DNA of 64,000 nt from Lamellibrachia columna. Lineage: Eukaryota; Annelida; Polychaeta; Sabellida; Siboglinidae. The translations under genes and the position numbers were made by a program. This document shows positions 1 through 15,599 of the stretch, one piece after another. The notes beneath the pieces were generated by a model. That model made no database searches, was not told the DNA's origin, and worked only from the letters and a program-made list of their open reading frames with translations. The stretch covers positions 63,907,609 through 63,971,608 of the forward strand of contig OY759262.1 of assembly GCA_963662155.1 (NCBI GenBank), given 5' to 3'. Within the stretch, counting starts at the first letter, position 1, and the number at the start of each line of letters is the position of its first letter.

Positions 1-116
1 CGCAGTAGCCAGGTTCCAACCACTATTATAGCGCTGGGAACCAGCAGGGACGAGAAATTCAGCTAACAGTTTTCACAAAATTGTATTGAACTCAATATAC
101 AGTTATTTTCTCCGAT

Positions 117-286
117 AACTTGGAATAGCATCACCTAGTAGGCCTACTAGAACTTGGAATAGCATCACCTAGTAGGCCTACTAGAACTTGGAATAGCATC
201 ACCTAGTAGGCCTACTAGAACTTGGAATAGCATCACCTAGTAGGCCTACTAGAACTTGGAATAGCATCACCTAGTAGGCCTACTAG
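117..286. repeat. 34-bp minisatellite, 5 copies
   Basis: Five almost identical 34-bp units in a row. Each contains the perfect 16-bp palindrome CTAGTAGGCCTACTAG. No coding sense is apparent. It lies upstream of the first visible Fuseless exon, probably in an intron of that gene. Confidence 0.95.
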
Positions 287-520
287 AACTTTACCAGAGA
301 TTTTAACTTCCTTTACTCCAGATGCAATTACCATTTATACATAACAAACAATTTATTCAGTTGATCACTTCTATAATTAGGATGATCTTATTTTCATATA
401 GAGATAATCGTTTCCCTGTCTATCCAGTTGGTGACCCCTTGTGTCATATACACTGTATTATTTGGTGACCCCTGTGTCATTTGTAAGACTGTCATGTATG
501 TTGCAGTGATTCGATTCGAG

Positions 521-731
521 CAGTAGCGTATTTAGGCTCCCGCAAGGGGAGGGCGGGGGGGGGGCAAAGGGGGGGGCGGGGGATGGCAATCTTAGTCACT
601 CATTAGTTTACCAAGCTACCATGTAGTGGTGTAAAAGAACAGTAAAAAAATCAAAAACATTAAGCCCAATGCGCCATGACCATGGCCCAATGCAACCCCC
701 CCTCACCCCCACCCCCATAAATACGCCCCTG
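521..731. mobile_element. hAT-type MITE with 8-bp target duplication
   Basis: A 211-bp segment starts CAGTAGCGTATTTAGG and ends with the near inverted complement AAATACGCCCCTG. It is flanked on both sides by GATTCGAG (513-520 and 732-739), an 8-bp direct repeat as made by hAT transposases. The interior is G-rich and C-rich low-complexity DNA with no ORF, so it is a non-autonomous element. Confidence 0.75.
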
Positions 732-939
732 GATTCGAGTCTCTCCGTCAAGGTCCAACATCATTTGCTAAAGAGGAGAATAGGTATTGAAAATTAATGC
801 TTTTGTGTATCATTTGTTTGGCTTTCTTCGGCACTTGTTTAAATCTGCTTTCCATAACGGAAAATGGTGTGTTGAGTGTTGACATATAATGTGCATCGTG
901 TCATTTAGTGTGTCTTCCAACACTTTGTCGTTCTCACAG

Positions 940-4719
<3,780 letters not shown>

Positions 4720-5053
4720 TGATTGACGTGTCGCCTGAGTTGACCTCGTGGTCGGAATGTCCTCCGTAAAAACTCGGAAATATTGCGCCCAGGTGCTCGT
4801 GTCGTCGAACTAGGTTCATTTGTAACTGGACACTTGAATATGTTTATTAATGACCTACAGTAATTTTTTGTCAGGTTTCATTAAATGTTATATTTTAATA
4901 AGTTACATTGTAAGTCAAATTGTATAATTATTATATCTGGCAGATAGTGTGTGGGTAATTTATTAAATGCGTACGGGCGTACATGCGTGCATGTGTGCGT
5001 GCATGTTTAAGTGTGTGCGTTGTTTGCATGTACGTACGTACATTTGCACGTAC

Positions 5054-5056
<3 letters not shown>

Positions 5057-5109
<53 letters not shown>
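5057..5109. repeat. (TA)n microsatellite
   Basis: About 50 bp of alternating TA, flanked by GTACGTACGT-rich alternating purine-pyrimidine DNA from about 4968 to 5120. Confidence 0.95.
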
Positions 5110-5112
<3 letters not shown>

Positions 5113-5277
5113 TACGTACATGCTTAGGTATGTATATAATATACACCATGTATACGGGTCATACTTTGGGACTACCGAGGATATTGTTAAATAGTCATAA
5201 TAATTTATAATGTGTATCACAGTCTGTACGCGAGAATGAAAATATATACACTATGTGTATCGTTTTAAGTTTGTGCC

Positions 5278-5758
5278 GGTAGTAGTTTACGTCCATTGTC
5301 TGTCACATCCATCCTACGTCTAGACACGCGGTAGTAGTTTACGTCCATTGTCTGTCACGTCCATCCTACGTCTAGACACGCGGTAGTAGTTTACGTCCAT
5401 TGTCTGTCACGTCCATCCTACGTCTAGACACGCGGTAGTAGTTTACGTCCATTGTCTGTCACGTCCATCCTACGTCTAGACACGCGGTAGTAGTTTACGT
5501 CCATTGTCTGTCACGTCCATCTTACGTCTAGACACGCGGTAGTAGTTTACGTCCATTGTCTGTCACGTCCATCCTACGTCTAGACACGCGGTAGTAGTTT
5601 ACGTCCATTGTCTGTCACGTCCATCCTACGTCTAGACACGCGGTAGTAGTTTGCGTCCATTGTCTGTCACGTCCATCCTACGTCTAGACACGCGGTAGTA
5701 GTTTACGTCCATTGTCTGTCACGTCCATCCTACGTCTAGACACGCGGTAGTAGTTTAT
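5278..5758. repeat. 52-bp minisatellite, about 9.2 copies
   Basis: Nine near-identical 52-bp units beginning GGTAGTAGTTTACGTCC, with isolated single-base differences (for example CATC/CTTAC near 5520 and TTTGCG near 5652). It lies downstream of the Fuseless gene. Confidence 0.97.
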
Positions 5759-6548
5759 ACGTCGACTAACATATCTTGCATTACAGGGCACTATGCTACC
5801 CAGAACTCTTAATAGTAGGGTAGGGTGGGGCAAGGACCCCCCCCTTAAGGGAAAATTGCCATAGATTTTACACAAACTACTTATTTTGTGGTACCTTTGC
5901 TGTCGTACGATTTTGTATGGTTATAGTATGTAATACTAAGACATTACTGACGATTGACAATACTAACAGTATGTAAGCGTTAATTAAATATAGCAGCCCA
6001 GAGGGGCGTCTTATCACGTGCCTGGGGACAAGACGCCCCTTCCTATGGGGGCAAGATGCCGCACAACAGTAACAGTCTTTCTCCATTGTATGAAATATGA
6101 ATATTGAAATGAAACAGACTACTGCTAAATGTAAAAAAATGCATTCTGTTTTATCTTATCCAAACAGGCAGCATTTAGTCACTCTCGGATTCGCTGTTAA
6201 GGCAAATCAAACAACGCACTCCTGACGTGCAGTCATTGTAGGCTTACAACTGACGCTGTACCAGCACTTCCCGAGGTCTACAGTTCACGAAGGGCTCGCC
6301 GCATATGACATGCGGTCATGTGACATACGGTCATGCTTCCTCTTCGCCCCTGATACTGATGCGTCTTCTCTTTGGCGTCTTCACTGCGTCTTTAGTTCCG
6401 TTCTGTGTCCGTCGTCTAGCCGCCCTGACTTCCCCTTTACCTTCTCTTTTCCTGACTCACGATCAGAGAATTCGACTTGTGTGTGGTGAATTCCAGTTAG
6501 TTCATTAGGAAACAATAAGAAGTTAAACAGTTGTAGTTTCCACGGTGC
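5759..6548. other. Intergenic, no gene recognised
   Basis: Contains a G- and C-run patch (5815-5860) and a matching GGGGCGTCTT / AAGACGCCCC inverted pair (about 6003-6041) that resembles small transposon debris. No convincing exon was seen. Confidence 0.5.
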
Positions 6549-6692
6549 GTAATTAAGTACCACGACGTAATTAAGTACCACGACGTAATTAAGTACCACG
6601 ACGTAATTAAGTACCACGACGTAATTAAGTACCACGACGTAATTAAGTACCACGACGTAATTAAGTACCACGACGTAATTAAGTGCCACGAC
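6549..6692. repeat. 18-bp minisatellite, 8 copies
   Basis: Eight units of GTAATTAAGTACCACGAC, the last with one substitution. Because 18 is divisible by 3, ORFs run through the array on the minus strand, but they are repeat artefacts. Confidence 0.97.
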
Positions 6693-7619
6693 GTACTCCG
6701 AATTGTCACGTACCATCTGTTCAACCTGATAGATCGTACATTTGAAAACACGTAGCTTTTATCAAAGTAAAATACATTTCTCACTACCTAACCACGACTA
6801 TAAGTTTACAAAATTATGCAGGAAGGGCGTCCCCAGAATATCTTAATTGCCGCGTTAATACTAATTAGCGCCTATATTTTGTAACAATAACTGAAACTGT
6901 ATACATTAGCAATGAACATACAACAGTTGCATGATGTTACACGCGATCTGTGTGTTTCAGTACAGCAAGTATACAATATTTAGCTTGTTTTTGACGAAAC
7001 TGTACAGTTATTGACGGCGGCTCAGTGATGATCATAGTGAGTGTGTTTGGACAAAAGCTGGCGCATTTTGACTGAAACGGTGTGGCAACGCCCTGAAACT
7101 CTGTTGGTGTTTCCACTCCGGTGCCTACATCGAGGTAGCCACTGGGTAATTATATTGTGTAACACCGGACAGCGACTGGGAAAGGTGCGCCAATGCGGTT
7201 TTACGCTGCATGTTAAAGGGGAACTGAAGCAATTTTGTGTTATGCCGTATATTTAAATATATATTGAATGATGTGAATGCCTTCTTATCCATATCCCATT
7301 ACTGTCAAAAAAAATGTTACCTGCAGCATCTTGCATGTCACTACACACAATTTCATTTAGATTGAGACCAACATAAAATATATCAACAGTTTATTCACAT
7401 AGAAAAACAATTACCAAAGAAATAAGGCTAACTAGAACGACTGAAACCAAGACTAAACATTGACTAAAAACAGTGACTTCTACCACCGGGAAATACAACC
7501 TGGAACATGGATATCACAGTTACACACATCATTATTATGCCACAACATATCAAATATACTGGTAGTTTTGCTTAGGAAATAATTAATCTTTATAAAGCCA
7601 AGGCATTTTAACTGTTTCA
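6693..7619. other. Intergenic, no gene recognised
   Basis: AT-rich DNA. A TTAAAGGGGAACTGAAGC-like patch near 7215 resembles a transposon end but has no identified partner. Nothing else is supportable. Confidence 0.45.
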
Positions 7620-8095
7620 CCATCATCATCTGTACCAATGGCAATAGACTACTTGTTTTGATTGGACAGTAAATGTACACCAATCATGTGTAACAATATT
7701 ACTTGTTCTGACTGACAGTAAACGTACACCAATCATGCATACCAATACACTACTTGTTCCTACCAACAGTAAATGTACACCAATGATCTCATTCTGGAAT
7801 CTGCACCATTTCACTACTTGTTCTGACAGTAAATGTACACCAATCATGTGTATCCAATATACTACTTGTTCTGACTGAATCTACTACTTGTTCCTACCGA
7901 CAGCAAATGTAAACCAAGCGTCTCATTCTCTACCAAATACACTACTTGTACTGTCAGTAAATGTACACCAATCATATGTATCAATACACTACTTGTTCTG
8001 ACTGATAGTACTTGCACACCAACCATCTGTTCCAATACACTACTGGCACTAAATATACACCAATACACTACTTATTCTGACTGATAGTACATGTA
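7620..8095. repeat. Degenerate minisatellite, roughly 55-65 bp period
   Basis: Diverged repeats share TACTACTTGTTCTGACTG and AGTAAATGTACACCAAT-like blocks. Unit lengths vary and some blocks are lost, so this is an older array than the others in the window. Confidence 0.8.
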
Positions 8096-8348
8096 CTCCT
8101 AACATATTCAATTCACCTTTCACTCATCCAGGGGTAGAAATCAGCACACTTTCCTGACAGACACCCCAGTATCCGAAAGACCTTGGCTGATAGATCAGAC
8201 ATGAGTACAACCTGTGTCACTGTTTATGGCTGTTTGGTGTGTGGCAGGTGCAGAAAAATGACATAAGTTTTTCTCACGAATGACAAACTTCTTCTCTTTC
8301 TCATAGGTGTCAGAGCTGCTTGAGTCACCCTCGGTTATGTCGCTGTTA

Positions 8349-8672
8349 TCACATAGTGTGCATCATCTGCACCAATGTCTTTATTCTCACTGAATCTGAT
8401 GGAAGCTTCACATAGGAGTAGTCATGATCAACGTTCATTGGTGCAATAATGTCATCCGTGACTACAGCAGCATTCGCGAAGTGTCGCACTTGAAATATCG
8501 TTACCGGATCGATTTGCATTTCAGCATCAGTTGTATGTAGTGCCACAGCAGTAGTAGCAGTGATGGCACTAAAGGTGACATCCATAATGTAAAGATTGAC
8601 GGCATCACCCGTAGCGCTGGATGCTTCAAAACTAGTACCTGTACTTGTTCGAACCAATGGTGAATCCTTCAT
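8349..8672 (-). other. Possible exon of an unrecognised (perhaps transposon) gene
   Basis: A 107-codon minus-strand ORF directly follows a good acceptor (TCTTTTCAG just before ATG) and has a non-repetitive composition (MKDSPLVRTSTGTSFEASS near the start). I do not recognise it. It lies downstream, on the same strand, of the THAP-like remnant at 12243-12400 and might be a later exon of the same degraded element. It could also be chance. Confidence 0.3.
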
Positions 8673-10340
8673 CTGAAAAGATTACACATACAGTGACTTG
8701 AAAATTTAACAAAATTAATCTTTTGCATAATAAAAATGAATCACAATGTAAGAAACTTTCTCTTGTATATATTATTTTTAGAATATAAGAGTGCCGGTGT
8801 CATATAGAATGTATAAAGTAATCAACCACAGGGAAAAGCATTTTCCCTATGGAGCCATGTTAATTCAACCAATGGGTCTTTCAGTGATCTCTTAATGTTT
8901 TTAATGAATCTGTTTGGTCAGTTTGACGAATGCCACTGGTAACATAACCAAACGCATGTAACCAAAATTGTAGCATCCTAGCTCCAAAGTGCATTATATT
9001 ATCTAATCAACATTGCACTGTTTTCAATGGGCCAGGGAGGTCAAAATTCTATAAGGGGTCCAAATTCCATAACAAAATATGGACCCATAGGTACACTTTC
9101 TATGGGGTTCCTTATTTTAAATCTGACACTCGATTTAGATAACATAATGCATGAATATTGTTATTGGACCAAATGCAGATCTATGTTTGTGACATCTTTA
9201 CCTTATAAATGCTGCACGCACACACACATATGTATATATATATATATATATGTAAATATAGATATAATTATTAGGTATTATACTGAAAGCATCTGCTAGA
9301 TAGTATGGTGCATGGACAAAAGCCCCACAGACATAAGCTTGTTTCAATTCAATTATACTGTTCATGACTGTTGCTGTAGTACACAGAGACAAGATATTGT
9401 CATGAATATACTTCAGGCATGTGGTCAATTCCATTCCGGAATTGGAACTGACCCTCAATTCCAGTTCCGGAATTGGAATTGACTTTAAAAAATTTTTTAA
9501 TTGAATTTATTTTTCCAAAATTTATTTTTTGGGAATTGGAATTGATTTTGTTGGAATCATTGACTTGATACTGTTAATATTTACCCTTATATTACTTTTA
9601 AAATCATATTTGTCTGCTATTAGCATGTCACCCTGAATCTGGCAACAGCCAGGAAGTTGTCAACATTACAGCATAGACACTGTCTACTCTGGTATTGAAA
9701 CATTGTGACCAAGAACAATATAATCAAGCATTTGCATCAAAATGAAATACTAAGTTACTGTAACAGACAGTAAAACCAAAATCAGATCATTCAGGCCTCA
9801 TTTTCTTTCTCAGTGTACAAGGTTTATTTACAGAGATTGCCAATTAAGGGCACCTGCCTGCTCATTCCCTTTGTGTAGCCTGCCCCACTTGAATGCAGCC
9901 CCTTGTTTATCCAAGCCTAATGTTCAGCCCACAAGTTTCCCATACTAAACATGTCACTGGTTACCTGTACAATGCTGTTACATGTGGCTGTAGGGTTTGC
10001 CCTTTGTAGTAATTAAAAATGTCCCCATGGAGAATACATGTTGGAGATTAGGATGTTGAAGACTCAAACTTTCCATTAAATTTGATGAAATATCAATGAT
10101 ACCACAACTGATAGCGATATAAATCCACCTCCTAGTATATTTGCTCCCCCCCCAGACATCTGCCCCTTTTTTCTATGATAGTTGACAAGTGAAAATCAGT
10201 TTGCAGTTTTATCATTATTACTACAATAACATAACATTCAATGACAAGTCAAAGTCACTTTAGCCTAATGCAATGGCCTATCCCCTGGAGTGTGTATGAG
10301 ATGATCTTGTCACCAGTTGTCTTCCAGGTATCATTGATAG

Positions 10341-10541
10341 TCAGATCAGTTGTGGAAGATGGGTTCTTGGGGTGATGCTTCCACAAACAGTGGTGGACAG
10401 TAACGAGTCAGAGATCAGCTGGTTTGGAGTGCCCCTGGTATTAGCTGCCTTAGTTTTCAGGTCCTCACGGACCTTGGCAGCTTCTATCTGTGCCGTGTCA
10501 CCATCATGGTTGCAGGCAGTCTTGTTGATCACATTCTGGAT
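10341..10541 (-). pseudogene. Remnant of a FLYWCH/MULE-type transposase
   Basis: A minus-strand ORF contains ACNHDGDTAQIEAAKVREDL and then TKAANTRGTPNQLI. This matches the segment just after the FLYWCH finger (H-x-H, then an Arg/Lys-rich helix and a Gln-Ile-Ile/Leu-Ile stretch) seen in MULE transposases. The intact element at 44.8-48.0 kb has the corresponding DHHHAPNTAEVKIKI region. No catalytic core is recognisable nearby, so it is a fragment. Confidence 0.5.
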
Positions 10542-11337
10542 CTGGAGATCAGATCAGTGACCACAGCACCCTTGCATGATCAGGATCGACGCTGGCTTCA
10601 CTCCCAATGAAGAGTAATCTTGTTGGTCCCCCTTCTTGGTGTAGGAATGACACTCAAAACATAGCTTCTGACCTCCTCAAATGCTAGTAGTAATTTCCAT
10701 GGTGAAGTTATAAGTGAATTCTGACAACTCTGGCTTGTTTTATAGAAAAATTGAGTCACTCCAACTCTCCATGGTAAATGCAATTCAAAAGAAACCTTGT
10801 TGAGATGGCTTCTTTCAAATATCCTCAATTGTCCTAACATGTCCAGGTCCTAATGTCACTGGCTTCTTCCACAATTGCAATAAAGATAATCCTTTGATTA
10901 CAGGATCATCTCCAACTACATAAAGTAATTTACTTGGCTGATCTGGCACAAAGAACATTAATTGCAATTAGGATAATATATATCTTGAATTCATGTTCAG
11001 AAATAAAAAAATAAGTTAAAAAAACATTTCTTAAAAAAACTTACAAATAATCCAGAAGCTATGGACAGGGGGCAAATGTCCAGATTTTGAATAAAGCAAG
11101 GGGCTAATGTCTGGGGGGGCAAGTGACAAAGAGGCAAATGTCTGGAAGGGGGGCAAATGACCTGGACCTGATATAAACAGGGGAAACTGTTCAAAACTCA
11201 GATTAATGACCCAACTGTCCAAGGCTGTCCAAAATGTCTGGTTTAGTTGGCAAAAATCCAGGAGAGGTGTCGCAGCAGAAAGTACATATGAAATGGCTGG
11301 ATGCCATTTTAAAGTTTTTTATATGGCAAACCTGATA

Positions 11338-11382
11338 TGTGTGTGTGTGTGCGTGTGCTTGTGCGTGTGTGTGTGCATTTAA
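11338..11382. repeat. (TG)n-rich microsatellite
   Basis: Short imperfect TG/CG dinucleotide run. Confidence 0.85.
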
Positions 11383-12242
11383 CGAACAATAATTTTTTAA
11401 TCATATCTAATTAAATATGATTGTGCACACGTGACAAATAAAACTGTGTTAAAACGAATTGGATTAGAATTTTTCTTTAGCCTAGGATTTTAACAGTTGG
11501 AATTGATTTTTTGCATGGCGGAATTAGAACTTATTTTTTGGAATTTGAAAACAGAATTGACCCCATTCCAGTAGGCTTCTGTTGCACTATAGTCTATACT
11601 GTCTTTTGGTCGTGTTTCTCCCATGCATCTAACCCCCCCCCCAGGCTTAACCTTACGCTTGCTGCTTGCTCTCTAGGCATTTAGAACACAGGAGTATGAG
11701 ACTTATTATGACTGTCAATAAATAATATCAAATTATTTTCTTGAATAATTTTGCCTAGTACATACGCCATGGCCCATGTTATAAGGCTGCAGTATATCCT
11801 GTAGCACTTACTGAGTTATTGTTATTGTTTTGAGTACGGCCACGTATTGATGGTACGTCTGATCACGTCGAAAATAAATCGGCGGATTGGAAAACACTCG
11901 TAATTATATCAAACTATTAACACTTACTCGCACTTTATTGTATTCATACATTTCGATTTACTGTGGGTCATATATATGCTGACGTTGAAGCACAGCTGTG
12001 CTTATTGGGGTGGAACTATATTGTAATCGTAGTGATAAGTCACAATGGTAACGGTAATCCAATTTACTAACCTGGTTTCGGCTCGTCGCTTCCTACGCAT
12101 CGCTCTGCCCTCTGATATCTGACGTTTCCTTGTCGCAGAATAGTCTGTAGATGCATGGTCATATGCGAAAAAAAAGATCTAAGATGGAACGGTGTCTTTG
12201 ACCAAGAATGACATATTGATGCTCACCGTCTGTCCATGCTCA

Positions 12243-12400
12243 TCACATAGTGTTTTGTCTTGTAATCTGCATCGGAAAAGTGGTCACTCGCAGAGCCTGC
12301 GGCTGGCGGACACGGCAATTTCCGCATTTGCAACCACCTTTTCCGCTGCAAATTCTTCCTCGGAAGTCGATCAAAAGTTTGTTCCTTGCATTTGTAGTAC
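12243..12400 (-). pseudogene. Degenerate THAP-type zinc finger
   Basis: On the minus strand, one frame reads CKEQTFDRLPRKN then QRKRWLQMRK. This is the THAP signature 'FxRxP ... kWl'. A few bases on, SDHFSDADYKTKH matches the 'CSxHF ... D(Y/F)' end of a THAP domain. The Cys of the CSDHF motif (RRLC) is in another frame, which implies about a one-base loss and a one-base gain between the two halves. A good donor (GACG/GTGAGC) follows. This is probably a decayed THAP-bearing transposase or THAP gene exon. Sequencing error is an alternative explanation for the frame breaks. Confidence 0.45.
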
Positions 12401-12984
12401 TAGTTGATATATCCAGGATCCATCCAGTGCACACCAGTTTTCTTTTTATTCGATTTTCCATGCGTTTCGGCCGTTTTTCCGAGAGGTTTTTACTGTGTGA
12501 ACGCGGTGCCAGGAGCTCGTACTCAAACCAATCTGCCGCTGAGCCCCCCGCAGAGCAATATGGCGCCGCCCAGCGAAGATAATGGCAAAGTTAAAAAGGA
12601 TATTACAAAATTACCGTGGCGTTGCGCCCATCATATAAGGGTGATATATACTGTAAATGGTATGTTATTATGTTTGGGCTATGGTTGTTCGAGTGCTTCA
12701 CCCCCCCCCTTAACGGCCACCTACATGGCATGTTTACGTGAATATGGTGTATAAAGGAAACACCATATAATGATATATGCATGTAAGAATTAATGTACAA
12801 CGAGAAGGAAGTACTAAATCATAATTATTTTAAGAATAATAATTTTAATTTATTGTTTTTATTTCATTTGAGTGTACACATAATCTCATTTTATAATCCA
12901 TGTACATGTTCTTGCCTTTGAAATTAAAATAGTACTCACATTAATTATTAGTACATACGAGTCCTTCCTATCTAACAAAATTAA

Positions 12985-13260
12985 CTGAGCCAATGATGGC
13001 TCTAAAACATGGTTGGCCCAATGGTAGCTTATTGGCTTAACTGGCATTAAAAACATGATTGGGTTAATGGTGGCTGTAATCGTTGGCCCAATCAGGTTTT
13101 GTTAGCTGGGACCATTAAAGGGCCAATTATGTTTTCACTAGTCTTTGGCATGGCCTGGTATACATATTCGCATTGGGCCAATGAAAAACAACCAATGGTT
13201 GGCCAATAAAAAAGGCATGTTTGAACTTCATTGGCCCAGAGAGGTTTTGCTAGCTGGATT
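12985..13260. repeat. Diverged ATTGGCCCAAT-type repeats
   Basis: The word TTGGCCCAAT and variants recur about eight times with AGGTTTTG(T/C)TAGCTGG flanks, on both orientations. This looks like an old tandem or fold-back repeat with no identified family. Confidence 0.5.
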
Positions 13261-13636
13261 CTCGGAGCCCTTTAAAGATGAAAGTCATGGTTCGTTGCCT
13301 ACCTCCTCCTGCACAGACAATGCACTGTTTCAATTGCATGTGGACATTACATATATCACCAAACGACATGCACCCCTCAGGAGGGTTAATTCATATTCAC
13401 TAGCCAGCAGGAAGTTGTTGAATGTAGCATATCTGATGTAGCAAAACCCGCGAAGCTTATGCTTCTGCTAATACTAATTGTTGTCAGGTGTAGTGCCTAC
13501 CATGTAGGTGCCTACCATGTAGGTGCCTACCGTGTAGGCAGCTGTAGCCAGTAGTAAGGTAACCATTCGGTCGCTAACTGTGTAGGTTCAACCCTGCAGC
13601 GAGATCGGAATTTAATATATTTTTGCGCGTTCTTTT

Positions 13637-13786
13637 TCATGGGGTCGAGAAAACATCAGAAGTGGACGGTCCAGTTATAGCAACGTTATCTTCTTCCATG
13701 CTGGATGTCCCTTCGGAATCTTCAGAAGTCAACGAAATGAGAACTGCTGCTTCATTATCTCGCCCTCGCTGCTTTTTCTTGCTCAT
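13637..13786 (-). other. Small ORF, 49 codons, function unknown
   Basis: A complete minus-strand ORF (MSKKKQRGRDNEAA...) is Lys/Arg-rich at its start and Ser/Glu-rich after. It lies just upstream of, and antisense to, the CR1-like element. The composition looks protein-like but there is no family match, so it could be a remnant or chance. Confidence 0.2.
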
Positions 13787-14434
13787 TTGACGACGCTGTT
13801 CATCTGTGTGACATGTTCAAGTATGTGTCTCCCCTTTGACTAGAATATGGCATCAAATCATCAAAAATGTTATCATCACAAAATGAATTAGTGGACAATG
13901 TAAAAATGCATGAACCATTGGGTAATAGTGACCTCAATCGAATACATTTTGACATCAATGTAAAATCAGAAAGTAAAAATAAAAAAACGTATAGGAGAAA
14001 CTTCCACAAAGGTAACTATAAAGATATGAGAAAATACTTAGCAAAGCTAGATTGGAGTAACATGTTGATGAATAAGACCGCAATTGAATGTTGGAATATT
14101 CTAAAATATGAAATTGAGAGTATCATCGATAAATGTGTTCCCTTGAAAAAAACAAGGAAAACGGTCCAGAAAGAAACACTTGTCGAAAGAAGCTATTAGA
14201 AAAATAGTGTTTAAGCAAACTATGTGGAGGGTTTATAGGCGTACCAGAAAGGATGAAAACACTGCAAATTACAAAGAGAGCTACAACTGAAATTAGAAAA
14301 TCTAAAAGAACCCAGGTAATATAAAACATGACAGCAAGAGTTTCTATGCTTATGTAAGGAGTAAACAGAAAGTTCGAGATAAGGTCGGACCACTGGAAAA
14401 CAACAGGGGAAACATAATTTCAGACGGATTTCAA

Positions 14435-15064
14435 ATGGCAGAGGTCCTGAATGAGTATTTCAGCTCAGTTTTTACCACAGAAGATATCAGCTCACTACCA
14501 AGGCAATTTACAAAAATTGAGGGCAATAAATCAGAACATTTAGGGCAGTTATTTGTAACTCCTGAAATGATAGCAAAGAAAATTAAGAAGACGAAAGATA
14601 ATAAATCACCTGGAGTTGATGGGATACCACCAAAACTGCTTAAGGAAATTGTTGAGCAAATTAGTACACCACTTGCAAATTTGTTTAACTTGCCACTAGA
14701 AGAAGGAATAGTTCCTTCAGAATGGAAAGAAGCAAACATTACGCCGCTATTTAAGAAGGGATCGAGGAACAAGCCAGAAAATTACAGACCAGTGAGTTTA
14801 ACATCAGTTGTATGTAAATTACTCGAAACATTAATTAGAGACCACATGGTGGAATTCCTTGTAAAACATAAATTAATAAATATATCTCGACATGTGTTCC
14901 TAAAAGCAAGGTCATGTCTAAACAATCTCTTATGGTTTTTTGAAGAAATTACAAAGTGGGTAGATGACGGGTCACCAGTGGATGTTGTCTACTTAGATTT
15001 TCAGAAAGCTTTCGATGAAGTGCCACATCAAAGATTGTTACTTAATCTAAAACCCATGGTATAG
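14435..15064 (+). pseudogene. Reverse transcriptase fragment (fingers and palm A)
   Basis: This is the longest open block of the retrotransposon, 209 codons, from MAEVLNEYFSSVF to a premature TAG caused by the one-base frameshift near 15050. The palm motif A aspartate is in YLDFQKAFD. It lacks the YADD catalytic pair. Confidence 0.85.
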
Positions 15065-15144
15065 GTAATGATGTAACCAACAGGATAGAAGAGTGGCTTA
15101 CACACAGAAGACAGAGAGTAATAGTAGATGGTGAGATTTCAAAC

Positions 15145-15552
<408 letters not shown>

Positions 15553-15599
15553 TAAAATATATGAACACTTGTATAAATATATGAATCTTAATGGACCCA

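Larger units (their letters stand above)
9418..11572. mobile_element. Possible transposon bounded by GGTCAATTCC-type ends
   Basis: The left end has repeated GGTCAATTCCATTCCGG and TTGGAATTGA-type words. The right end has GGAATTTG...AGAATTGACCCC in inverted orientation. The interior contains the MULE transposase remnant at 10341-10541. No clean target duplication was found, so the limits are approximate and the unit may be composite. Confidence 0.35.

Noticed and set aside
12404..12754. 116-codon plus-strand ORF containing MAPPSEDNGKVKKD
   Set aside because: It overlaps the THAP remnant in antisense, has a homopolymer-rich end and no recognisable domain.
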